A stretch of DNA of 64,000 nucleotides from Arthrobacter sp. 18067 (GTDB lineage: Bacteria > Actinomycetota > Actinomycetes > Actinomycetales > Micrococcaceae). The notes beneath the pieces are model-generated. The model had not been told where the DNA came from. It saw only the letters and a program-made list of their open reading frames with translations, and searched no databases. The stretch is taken from assembly GCF_902706295.1 (NCBI RefSeq), contig NZ_CACSJJ010000004.1, positions 178,441 through 242,440 of the forward strand. Reading direction: 5' to 3'. Shown one piece after another: positions 55,172-63,157 of the stretch. Every line of letters starts with the position of its first letter. Position 1 is the stretch's first letter. The position numbers and the translations under genes are program-made.

Positions 55172-56134
55172 GTGAACAACCATCTCCCTGCCAAGGTTTC
55201 AGACGTCTTTGACCCCTCACGCTGGCGCACCGTTTCCGGCTTTGATGACTTCAAGGACATGACCTACCACCGGCAGGTAGAGCGTTCGACGGATGGCACT
55301 GTCAAGGATCTCCCCACGGTCCGGATCGCGTTCAACCGTCCCGAAGTCCGTAACGCTTTCCGCCCGGGCACCGTTGACGAGCTCTACCGTGCCATGGACC
55401 ATGCCCGCATGACCCCGGACGTCGCCACTGTGCTGCTCACGGGCAACGGGCCATCGGAAAAGGACGGCGGGCACTCGTTCTGCTCCGGCGGGGACCAGCG
55501 GATCCGTGGCCGGGACGGCTACCGCTACCAAGTAGAAGGCGCGGCGGGTGATTCCGCTGAATTTATCGACCCCGCCCGCGCCGGGCGGCTGCACATCCTG
55601 GAAGTCCAGCGGCTGATGCGGACCATGCCCAAGGTGGTCATCGCCGTCGTCAATGGTTGGGCGGCAGGCGGCGGCCACTCATTGCACGTGGTCAGCGACC
55701 TCACCATCGCCTCGCGCGAGCACGGCAAGTTCAAGCAGACAGACGCCACAGTGGGAAGTTTCGACGCCGGATACGGCTCTGCGCTGCTGGCCCGCCAGAT
55801 CGGGCAGAAAGCCGCCAGGGAAATCTTCTTCCTGGCCCGCGAGTATTCCGCTGACGACATGGTTCGGATGGGCGCCGTCAACGAGGCCGTTGACCACGAA
55901 CGCCTCGAGGACGTCGCCCTGGAGTACGCCGCCGACATCGCCCGCCAGTCACCCCAGGCCATCCGCATGCTCAAGTTCGCCTTCAACCTCGCCGACGACG
56001 GCCTGGCCGGGCAGCAGGTCTTCGCCGGCGAAGCCACCCGCTTGGCCTACATGACGGACGAGGCCGTGGAAGGCAAGGAAGCGTTCCTCCAAAAGCGCGA
56101 CCCTGACTGGTCCAACTTCCCCTACTACTTCTAG
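55172..56134 (+). CDS. menB: 1,4-dihydroxy-2-naphthoyl-CoA synthase MenB
   Basis: A 320-residue crotonase-family enzyme that closes the naphthoquinone ring in menaquinone synthesis. MenB features: AFNRPEVRNAFRPGTVDELY near residue 49, FCSGGDQRIRGRDGYRY near 105, VVNGWAAGGGHSLHVVSDL near 155, and the C-terminal RDPDWSNFPYYF that is almost invariant in MenB. The GTG at 55172 is the start. menE follows after 7 bp and menA after a further 51 bp, so three successive menaquinone steps are grouped. Confidence 0.96.
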   Translation: MNNHLPAKVSDVFDPSRWRTVSGFDDFKDMTYHRQVERSTDGTVKDLPTVRIAFNRPEVRNAFRPGTVDELYRAMDHARMTPDVATVLLTGNGPSEKDGGHSFCSGGDQRIRGRDGYRYQVEGAAGDSAEFIDPARAGRLHILEVQRLMRTMPKVVIAVVNGWAAGGGHSLHVVSDLTIASREHGKFKQTDATVGSFDAGYGSALLARQIGQKAAREIFFLAREYSADDMVRMGAVNEAVDHERLEDVALEYAADIARQSPQAIRMLKFAFNLADDGLAGQQVFAGEATRLAYMTDEAVEGKEAFLQKRDPDWSNFPYYF

Positions 56135-56141
56135 GACCTCC

Positions 56142-57281
56142 GTGAACATCGATCCCGTACTGAAAGCCCTGATGGCCGCCCTCCACGGTGAGGGCCCCGC
56201 CGTCGAAATCGTCCAGGATGAAAACGGCGAGCCGCAGGCGCTTCCGGTGGAGACCGGCGTCGAAGATGCGGCCGTGGTGGTCCGGACGTCCGGTTCCACG
56301 GGGACGCCCAAGGCAACTGTCCTGACCATCGACGCCCTGGCAGCATCCTCCGTGTCCACAGCCATGGCTCTGCGCGGCGAAGGCCAGTGGCTGCTGGCGC
56401 TCCCGCTGCAGTACGTGGCCGGAGTCCAGGTCCTGGTCCGTTCTCTCTACGCCGGCACGCGTCCGTGGGTGATGGACCAGTCGAACGGCTTCACTCCGGA
56501 GGCCTTCACCGCTGCCGCCGAGGAACTGACGGACAAGATCCGCTTCACGTCCTTGGTCCCCACGCAATTGCAGCGGCTCCTGGACTCTCCCGCCCCGGAA
56601 ACCCTCGCCGTACTGCGTCGCTTCAACGCCATCCTGCTGGGCGGCGCCCCGGCGTCCCCGGATCTGCTGGCCACCGCACATGCCGAAGGACTCAAGGTAG
56701 TCACCACCTACGGCTCAGCCGAAACCTGCGGAGGGTGCGTCTACGACAGCGAGCCGCTGGACGGCGTCGAGGTCCGCATCGGTGAGGGCGAACTGGAAGG
56801 CCGCATCCTGCTGGGCGGCGACACCGTGGCGGCAGGTTACCTGGACGCCGCCCGCGCCTCGAAAGCGGCGTTCTTCGAGGAAGACGGCGTGCGCTGGTAC
56901 GTCACCGGCGACCTCGGTGAGCTGTCCGACGACGGCAAGCTCACCGTCCAAGGCCGCGCGGACGACGTCATCATCACCGGAGGAGTTAAAGCCTCCGCCG
57001 CGTACATCCAAAGCAAGCTTGAAGAGCTCGACGGCGTCACGGCGGCTTTCGTGGCCGGCGTCCCCTCGCGCGAGTGGGGCCAAGCCGTGGCAGCTTACGT
57101 CGCAGTGACGGATCCCACCCCCGAAGGCATCAAAGGCTTCACCTCCCGACGCGAGGCCGCGCTGGGTGTTTTGGCCCCCAAGACGGTGCTCGCGGACAAG
57201 GAATTGCTGATGCTGCCGAACGGAAAACCGGACAGGCTGGCCATGATTGAACAGCTTTCCAAGCTGCATCAGGGACAATAG
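56142..57281 (+). CDS. menE: o-Succinylbenzoate-CoA ligase MenE
   Basis: A 379-residue AMP-forming ligase that makes the substrate of MenB. ATP loop RTSGSTGTPKAT near residue 48, TTYGSAETCGGCVYD near 188, GDTVAAGYLD near 227, YVTGDLGEL near 253 and the A10 region LPNGKPDR near 365. It is shorter than the enterobacterial enzyme because the N-terminal domain is reduced, which is common in actinobacteria. The start is GTG, 7 bp after menB. Confidence 0.93.
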   Translation: MNIDPVLKALMAALHGEGPAVEIVQDENGEPQALPVETGVEDAAVVVRTSGSTGTPKATVLTIDALAASSVSTAMALRGEGQWLLALPLQYVAGVQVLVRSLYAGTRPWVMDQSNGFTPEAFTAAAEELTDKIRFTSLVPTQLQRLLDSPAPETLAVLRRFNAILLGGAPASPDLLATAHAEGLKVVTTYGSAETCGGCVYDSEPLDGVEVRIGEGELEGRILLGGDTVAAGYLDAARASKAAFFEEDGVRWYVTGDLGELSDDGKLTVQGRADDVIITGGVKASAAYIQSKLEELDGVTAAFVAGVPSREWGQAVAAYVAVTDPTPEGIKGFTSRREAALGVLAPKTVLADKELLMLPNGKPDRLAMIEQLSKLHQGQ

Positions 57282-57332
57282 ACACGTTCTTCCCCGCTAA
57301 AGATCAACCGCGAAACACACGAGGTACTACAC

Positions 57333-58214
57333 GTGGCGACAGCTGCACAATGGATTCAAGGAGCCCGGCTCCGCACACTGCCCGCGGCCATCGCGCCCGT
57401 CCTGATCGGTTCGGCAGCGGCGTACGAGCTCCAAGCGTTCCGGTTGCCGAACGCGATCCTGGCGGCGCTCGTTGCGCTCCTGCTCCAAATCGGCGTGAAC
57501 TACGCCAACGATTACTCGGACGGCATCCGCGGCACCGATGAAGACCGCGTGGGTCCCCTGCGCCTGGTTGGTTCCGGAGCTGCGAAGCCGGAGCAGGTGA
57601 AGTGGGCAGCGTTCGCCCTGTTCGGAGCTGCGATGGTCTGTGGCCTGATCCTGGTGATCATCACCCAGACATGGTGGCTGATCCTGGTGGGTATCGGTTG
57701 CGTCCTGGCAGCGTGGGGCTACACCGGCGGCAAGAATCCCTACGGTTATATGGGCCTGGGCGACATTTTCGTGTTCGTGTTCTTCGGGCTCGTCGCCACG
57801 CTCGGCACCACCTACACACAGGCCGGCCAGGTAAGCCTGGCCGCGGTGATCGGCGCCATTGGCACGGGACTCATCGCCTGTGCACTGTTGATGGCCAACA
57901 ACGTCAGGGATATCCCCACGGATACTGCTGCGGGCAAGCGGACACTGGCAGTGCGTCTCGGCGACAGGCACGCGCGTGAAAGCTACGTGCTGATGCTGGC
58001 CGTGGCCATCCTGCTGGTCATCGTGCTGGCGCCTACCAAGCCGTGGATGCTGATCGTGCTGCTGCTGATCCCCGCCTGCCTGATGCCGGCATGGCTCATG
58101 GTCAACGGCAAGAAGCGCAAGAGCCTCATCCCGGTGCTCAAGCAGACCGGCCTGATCAACCTCGGATACAGCCTGCTGTTCTCACTGGGCTTGGTCCTGA
58201 GCCACGGCTTCTAG
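57333..58214 (+). CDS. menA: 1,4-dihydroxy-2-naphthoate polyprenyltransferase MenA
   Basis: A 293-residue UbiA-superfamily membrane enzyme with about eight to nine helices. It attaches the prenyl chain to dihydroxynaphthoate. The first Asp-rich loop reads NYANDYSDGIRGTDEDR near residues 53-69 and the second DIPTDTAAGKRTLAVRLGD near 192-210. The start is GTG with AGGTAC upstream. It overlaps the convergent DUF4229 gene by four bases. Confidence 0.94.
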   Translation: MATAAQWIQGARLRTLPAAIAPVLIGSAAAYELQAFRLPNAILAALVALLLQIGVNYANDYSDGIRGTDEDRVGPLRLVGSGAAKPEQVKWAAFALFGAAMVCGLILVIITQTWWLILVGIGCVLAAWGYTGGKNPYGYMGLGDIFVFVFFGLVATLGTTYTQAGQVSLAAVIGAIGTGLIACALLMANNVRDIPTDTAAGKRTLAVRLGDRHARESYVLMLAVAILLVIVLAPTKPWMLIVLLLIPACLMPAWLMVNGKKRKSLIPVLKQTGLINLGYSLLFSLGLVLSHGF

Positions 58215-58528
58215 TTCTGGACTGAACCCGGGCGTTTGTCGTTGTTGACGGCGATGTCCGGGTTCTTCTCTACCAGGCTGTCCTCGGCGGCGGCGTCTTC
58301 AACCTCGCCGGCAGTGCGGATGGGCTTGGCCCGGCCGGAGAAACGTTCGCGCATGGAGGCCGTGGCGGCGTCGCGCTGTTTCTGGAAGAACAGGTAGCTG
58401 ATGGCGAACGCGATCAGCCCGGCGAAGACGACGGCCAGAATCCAACCGACCCCCAAAAAGGCGAAGAGCACGAACAACGGCACGAACAGCGCCAGACGGA
58501 TGAGGGAATACTTCAGGAAAGCCACCAT
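58211..58528 (-). CDS. DUF4229 small membrane protein
   Basis: A 105-residue protein with two N-terminal membrane helices (FLKYSLIRLALFVPLFVLF, then GWILAVVFAGLIAFAISYLFF) and a charged C-terminal tail of about 50 residues. This is the DUF4229 pattern, commonly found next to menaquinone genes in actinobacteria. Function unknown. It is convergent with menA and divergent from the PLDc_N gene. Confidence 0.8.
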   Translation of the reverse strand: MVAFLKYSLIRLALFVPLFVLFAFLGVGWILAVVFAGLIAFAISYLFFQKQRDAATASMRERFSGRAKPIRTAGEVEDAAAEDSLVEKNPDIAVNNDKRPGSVQN

Positions 58529-58612
58529 CCAAGTTTAGCCGCGATGGTTGCACTCTGATCACGGCAGGTATCGGGCGCCCAGCGGAAGGCTTCCGGCGAC
58601 TAGACTTGGTGC

Positions 58613-59053
58613 ATGCTCCGCGTTGTAGGCGTCGTCGTCGTCCTTGTCATCTTCGTCTATGCCCTGGTGGATGTCATCCGCACGGACGGCCACCAAACGC
58701 GCGGTATTTCCAAACCCGCCTGGATCATCGTCATGATCGTCCTGCCGCTGCTCGGGGCCGTGCTCTGGTTCATTTTCGGCCGGCCCTACGGCAAGCCGAC
58801 CGCAAAGCCGGTCCGCCGTCAGCCCACCGCCCCGGATGATGACCCCGAATTCCTCCGGAACCTGGAAACCCGCCGCCGCAACCAGGCCGAGGACGATCGC
58901 CTGAAGAAGCTCAAAGCCGACCTCGAAGCCAAGGAACGCAAGCTCGGCGACAAGCCCTCCGATGGCTCCGGTGAGGTAACAGGCAACGGCTTCAAACCCG
59001 GCGATGCCAAGCGCAGCGAGCCGGATCCCCATGACACCGACGAGCTGAAGTAG
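58613..59053 (+). CDS. PLDc_N domain membrane protein
   Basis: A 146-residue protein. Two helices (VVGVVVVLVIFVYALVDVIR and PAWIIVMIVLPLLGAVLWFIFGRPYG) form the PLDc_N module seen at the N-terminus of cardiolipin synthases, here without any nuclease domain. A charged coiled-coil-like tail follows (NQAEDDRLKKLKADLEAKERKL). Function unknown. The next gene starts 6 bp after the stop. Confidence 0.82.
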   Translation: MLRVVGVVVVLVIFVYALVDVIRTDGHQTRGISKPAWIIVMIVLPLLGAVLWFIFGRPYGKPTAKPVRRQPTAPDDDPEFLRNLETRRRNQAEDDRLKKLKADLEAKERKLGDKPSDGSGEVTGNGFKPGDAKRSEPDPHDTDELK

Positions 59054-59059
59054 GCAAAC

Positions 59060-59686
59060 ATGGCCCAGCAAGCTGATGGTTCACGGCAGTCACCTTCCAC
59101 CTCACCATCAGCCAGCGGGCCAACTGCTCCCCCGGCGCCGCCGCCCCGTCCGGGCATTTCCTTGTCCACGCCGCCGCCCATCGCCGCGGTCATCAGGCCT
59201 CCAGGCCCCGCACGCGCCTCCCGGTCATTGTGGCTGGCAAGTTTCGTGGCCGGCATCGCCGTGGTGGTAACCGGCTTCCTCGGCCGAGACGCACAGTTTG
59301 ACCGCCTGAAAGGCGTCATCGAGGGCATGGTTCCCGACGGCGACGCCCAGGCCGTCGAGGGCGCCACCGCCGTCGTGTTTTTGGGAAGCCTCGCCATGAT
59401 CGCCCTGGTAGTGGCCATGGAAGGGGTCCTGCTTGCTGTTCTCTTCAGACGCCGCATCTGGGCACGGTGGGCGCTGGCGCCCCTGGTCCTCCTCCACGCT
59501 GTGGTCACGGTAATCACCGCCGACTTTGTTGTGGCTCCCGGAGCTGATGGTGCCTTGACCACGGCCCTGTTGGCGGCCCAATTCATCCTTGCCGCTGCAG
59601 GGCTGATCCTGCTGTTTTTCCCATCAACTACTAGCTGGCTTCTGAGCGAACGGCTCAGCGAACAGCTCAGTGAACGGCGGGCATAG
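59060..59686 (+). CDS. Uncharacterised four-helix membrane protein
   Basis: A 208-residue protein with a Pro/Ser-rich N-terminal ~50 residues and four membrane helices (SLWLASFVAGIAVVVTGFL, VVFLGSLAMIALVVAMEGVLLAVLF, LAPLVLLHAVVTVITADFVV, LLAAQFILAAAGLILLFF). I do not recognise a family. It is probably co-transcribed with the PLDc_N gene. Its last 20 bp overlap the convergent iniC-like gene. Confidence 0.7.
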   Translation: MAQQADGSRQSPSTSPSASGPTAPPAPPPRPGISLSTPPPIAAVIRPPGPARASRSLWLASFVAGIAVVVTGFLGRDAQFDRLKGVIEGMVPDGDAQAVEGATAVVFLGSLAMIALVVAMEGVLLAVLFRRRIWARWALAPLVLLHAVVTVITADFVVAPGADGALTTALLAAQFILAAAGLILLFFPSTTSWLLSERLSEQLSERRA

Positions 59687-61142
59687 AGGCCAGCATGCCC
59701 TCGCAGCTGCGCAGGACAACGCGGCATGCGTCCAGCGCGCGGGGCTCGGTCAGCGGATTCTCCGCGATGAGCCGCCAACGGTTCAATCCGGCACGGGCAA
59801 CCTCGCTGATGTGCTCGGGGTCCGTTCCCGGGTCCAGGCCCAGCCTCAGGGCGGGCATACTGCCCCGTCCACCCACCAGCCGCTCGGCTTCGGCTTCCAG
59901 TTCCGCGTCCAATCCCACGCCATCGGTGCGCAAGGCTGCCAGGAGCTTCAACTCCCGGAACTCGTGGGCTCCCGTTTGAAGCCTTTCCAACCCGGCTTCC
60001 AACGGCGCTTTACGGTCCTTCGGCGAGCCGCGCAGCAGTGACTCCAAACCGACGACGGCGGCACGCGCCTTAAGTGCTTCGGCGCGCGTCTGGAAGAGAT
60101 GGCCGATGGTATCGAGCAGTTGGCCAAGTCCGCTGCGGCGTGCAAGCTCGTGGGCCAACTCCGTGGGGTCCATGGTGCCGCCCCGGATCAGGGCTACGCC
60201 CAAGCGGATCCCGAACAGGCCGAACCTGTGCACCAAGGACGCTTTCATGGCCTGATCGAGTCCCGGCGGACCCTCCAGACGGATGAAGCGGTCTGCGGAC
60301 AGCATCATCCGTTCCCGCTGGTTCTTGTCCATCCGTGCCAACAGTTTCATGGCATCGAAGTCGGCTTGGCGCATGGTCCGTGAGCTTTGCGCCAGCAATC
60401 CGGCCACGGGGACAACACCCAGGGCAAGGGGTTTGAGATTTTGGTCCCGGCTGTATCTGTCCGCGATGACTGCTGCGGAAATCAGGGAGTCGATCCTTCC
60501 GGCACCGATCTCATCTGCGCGGGACAGTACTGCCAAGGCATTGACGGTGCCGGATTGACCGGCGGCTGTGTCCTTGAAGGATTCGAGGAACCGGACGTCG
60601 GAGGCGTGCAGGTGCCGCATGAGGTAGATGACGGCATCCGCCGCTGTGGGTGCGTCTTCCGGCAACAGGAATGCAGTGGACCTTCCGGATACGTCCTGCG
60701 ACAAGGAGGCTATGCCGGGTGTGTCTATGAGCGTGAGATTGCGCAGGCTGGCTGATGGCCAGTCCACCACCAAGCGCTCTACGTCTTCGGCCGGGACATC
60801 GCCAAGGGAGAAGACCAGGCGGCCGTCCTCCCGGGTTACCGGAAGCGTTTGGGGTGCTCCCCTGAAGGGGTAGAGGGTGATTTTCGGAGTGTGTCCGTAC
60901 CGGTACCAGGTGACCACCCGGGTGCATTCACCGGCGTCGGTTGGCGCTATTTCTTCGCCAATGATCGCGTTGAGCAGCGTTGACTTCCCGGCCTTGACCA
61001 TTCCGGCAACTGCTATGCGCAACGGCCCTTCCAGCCTGTTTTCAAGCTCGTCCACCACCGCGAGCGCAGCTGCGTCATCGTGGAAGACTTCCCTTGCCAG
61101 CCGCAGCAACTCCGCGGCTCCGGCGGTGCCCGTTTCCATCAT
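59667..61142 (-). CDS. iniC: Dynamin-like GTPase, IniC-like
   Basis: A 491-residue GTPase. P-loop GMVKAGKSTLLNAII near residues 47-61, switch Thr in GECTRVVTW, DTPGIASLSQDVSG near 137, and LSRADEIGAGR near 192 as the base-recognition motif. The helical C-terminal half fits a bacterial dynamin. Length and position match mycobacterial IniC (about 493 residues), next to a larger IniA-like partner. The ATG at 61142 overlaps the stop of the IniA-like gene by four bases. The frame stays open upstream but lies antisense-like within iniA. Role: inferred membrane remodelling under envelope stress. Confidence 0.85.
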   Translation of the reverse strand: MMETGTAGAAELLRLAREVFHDDAAALAVVDELENRLEGPLRIAVAGMVKAGKSTLLNAIIGEEIAPTDAGECTRVVTWYRYGHTPKITLYPFRGAPQTLPVTREDGRLVFSLGDVPAEDVERLVVDWPSASLRNLTLIDTPGIASLSQDVSGRSTAFLLPEDAPTAADAVIYLMRHLHASDVRFLESFKDTAAGQSGTVNALAVLSRADEIGAGRIDSLISAAVIADRYSRDQNLKPLALGVVPVAGLLAQSSRTMRQADFDAMKLLARMDKNQRERMMLSADRFIRLEGPPGLDQAMKASLVHRFGLFGIRLGVALIRGGTMDPTELAHELARRSGLGQLLDTIGHLFQTRAEALKARAAVVGLESLLRGSPKDRKAPLEAGLERLQTGAHEFRELKLLAALRTDGVGLDAELEAEAERLVGGRGSMPALRLGLDPGTDPEHISEVARAGLNRWRLIAENPLTEPRALDACRVVLRSCEGMLASMPAVH

Positions 61143-63028
61143 CCGGCCGGAACCGCCGAGGTGGCGGGATTGGGGTGGTTCTCCACGGATGGGTCTTCCT
61201 GCAACTGTTGCGCGTCCTTGGCCAAGGTGTCCACGGCTTTGAGTTGGTTCCGTATCTCTTTGATTCTCATGTCCCGCTCCACGGCATAGACAGCTGCCGC
61301 TTTCTGGGCAGCCGCCACAGACTCGGCCAGGGAACGGTGGTGCTCTTCGGCAATTTCCGTGAAGTGGTCCCGGGTGGCCCGCTGGACCAGCCGCAGCCTG
61401 TCCTTGAGTTGTTTTCCTACTTGGAACACCACGTCGTCCACGTGCTTCCTGACGAGGATCTTGGCCTCCGATTGCCTTTGTTTGAGCCGGGCCGCCTTGT
61501 CTTCCCGGAAGGCTTTCCGTCCGAGCAGGAGACCGGCCCCAACGGAGAGGGGATTGATGAGGGCCATTCCGAAGATGCCTGTCAGGAGGCCGAACATGAG
61601 GACTCCTCCGTAGGATCCCCGCATGCCGATCAGGACTTTCTGCAGGGGTCCAAGCCGCCCGTTTTCCATCTGCTGGATGTCGGCTACAGGGTCCAGCACG
61701 CCGCCGGTGTCGGCCACCTTCAGCGCCGGCAGTGCCACCTCCTCCTCGGAAAAGTGGTCCGCCACCTGGGTGGCCAGCCATTGGGCGCGTTCGCTGGTCC
61801 AGACGAAGGTATCCGATACCGCAGCAGCAGTACTCTGTTCCAGCCATTGGGTGAACTGCTCCCACGCCGGCCCGGGATCGCCGTGGTCAATGGCCGTTTC
61901 GGCTTCGCGTTGAATGCGGCGCAACCTGTCCTTCAGGTCATATTCCATGTCTGCGATGAGGTCCCCGATCCCATCGTTGAGGGTTATCTGCCAGCGGGCC
62001 GACCGTTTGCGCAGGGCGTCGGCGTCCTCCTTGGCTGCGTTCAGTCCGGCGATCATTTGCGGAGTACCTTCAGGGTTCTCCAAGGCACCAAGCTCCGACT
62101 GCAACGCAAGCTTCAAGTTCTCAGTGACGGTCAACAGGTCATGGCCAACTGACCGCCGCTGAATTCCGGCGGCCTCCCCCACAATGTTGTTCCGCAGGTG
62201 TGTGATCAGCGCGGGAAATCCTGATTCGGCGTTCAGTTCCGTGTCCTGAAGCCGCGCTGCCTGGAGGCGAAGCTCCGAGGAAACCGGAAACAGGGGAATG
62301 TCCGGCCCTACGTCGGTGAGGTGCCCCTGGTCCAGGTCCGCAATCTGCCGCCAACTCGGATAGAGGTCGGTCTTGGACAGCACGCACACAACGTTTGGAC
62401 TGATACGCATGGCTTGTCGCAGGAAGCGCATCTCCGGTTCGGTGTATTCCTGGGACGCGTCGGAGACGAAAACCATGGCGTGCGCCGAGGGAAGGGCAGT
62501 CAACGTGGTCAGTGTGTGCGTTGACCCCAGGCAACCGACCCCGGGCGAATCCACTATGGTCAGGCCGCCGGCCAGCAATTTCCGCGGGAGGGAAACCTCG
62601 GCCGCCACGATCTTCTTGATGTTTCCAGGGTTGCCCTTTTCCGAGACGTATTCAGCGAGTTGGTCCAACTGAATAGCTTGCCGTTCCAGCCTGCTTTCGG
62701 AGCCCGCATTGTCTCCTTCGGGGGTTCCGTTCGTGGTGCCCGCGCCGGGGCCGGGAACCAGGACAACGGCCGACGCCGGATCTCCCTGCCGTACGACCGT
62801 TGGCACTGTGGTGGCAATGTCATCGTCGACCGGGCAGACGGGCGCATTGACCAAAGCGTTGATGAGTTGGCTCTTGCCTTGCTTGAACTCGCCAACCACG
62901 ATCACTCGGACGCTCGGATCCTGCAGCCGGCTCCGGGTGTTCTCCAACCGTCGCCGCAGATCGTTCCGGTCCCCCGCCAGCGCCATGCCCTGCTCCACCA
63001 ACTTAGTCATGCGTCCTGTTTCCGCCAC
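61139..63028 (-). CDS. iniA: Dynamin-like GTPase, IniA-like
   Basis: A 629-residue protein. GTPase domain: P-loop GEFKQGKSQLINALVN near residues 46-61, switch Thr in DIATTVPTVV, VDSPGVGCLGSTHTL near 160, and LSKTDLYP near 214. A helical stalk follows, then two hydrophobic segments around residues 465-495 (VLMFGLLTGIFGMALINPL), a likely membrane paddle, and a C-terminal coiled region. Length and order match mycobacterial IniA (about 640 residues), which remodels membranes. It precedes the IniC-like gene with a four-base overlap and follows the IniB-like gene after a hairpin. Confidence 0.87.
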   Translation of the reverse strand: MAETGRMTKLVEQGMALAGDRNDLRRRLENTRSRLQDPSVRVIVVGEFKQGKSQLINALVNAPVCPVDDDIATTVPTVVRQGDPASAVVLVPGPGAGTTNGTPEGDNAGSESRLERQAIQLDQLAEYVSEKGNPGNIKKIVAAEVSLPRKLLAGGLTIVDSPGVGCLGSTHTLTTLTALPSAHAMVFVSDASQEYTEPEMRFLRQAMRISPNVVCVLSKTDLYPSWRQIADLDQGHLTDVGPDIPLFPVSSELRLQAARLQDTELNAESGFPALITHLRNNIVGEAAGIQRRSVGHDLLTVTENLKLALQSELGALENPEGTPQMIAGLNAAKEDADALRKRSARWQITLNDGIGDLIADMEYDLKDRLRRIQREAETAIDHGDPGPAWEQFTQWLEQSTAAAVSDTFVWTSERAQWLATQVADHFSEEEVALPALKVADTGGVLDPVADIQQMENGRLGPLQKVLIGMRGSYGGVLMFGLLTGIFGMALINPLSVGAGLLLGRKAFREDKAARLKQRQSEAKILVRKHVDDVVFQVGKQLKDRLRLVQRATRDHFTEIAEEHHRSLAESVAAAQKAAAVYAVERDMRIKEIRNQLKAVDTLAKDAQQLQEDPSVENHPNPATSAVPAG

Positions 63029-63067
63029 CGTCTGTCCTTTGCTCGGCCGGCCTCGTCGGGGCCACGA

Positions 63068-63103
63068 AGTGCCCGGCAGGCGATCTTCCGCCTGCCGGGC
63101 ACT
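63068..63103 (-). terminator. Perfect 15-bp hairpin between the iniB-like and iniA-like genes
   Basis: AGTGCCCGGCAGGCG and CGCCTGCCGGGCACT pair perfectly with the six-base loop ATCTTC. It stands in the 129-bp gap after the IniB-like gene. With no U-tract it may attenuate rather than stop transcription, so that the abundant surface-type protein is made in excess over the two GTPases. Confidence 0.75.
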
Positions 63104-63157
63104 GCTGGGGGTAGTTCGCGTCGCAGCTTTCGCTACGCCGTTTGGAGCTCTTTGCTG

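Noticed and set aside
61143..61865. N-terminal extension of the IniC-like frame by 241 codons
   Set aside because: It runs through the iniA coding region in another frame, has Arg/Gly/Pro-rich nonsense composition, and the ATG at 61142 overlaps the iniA stop in the usual coupled way.
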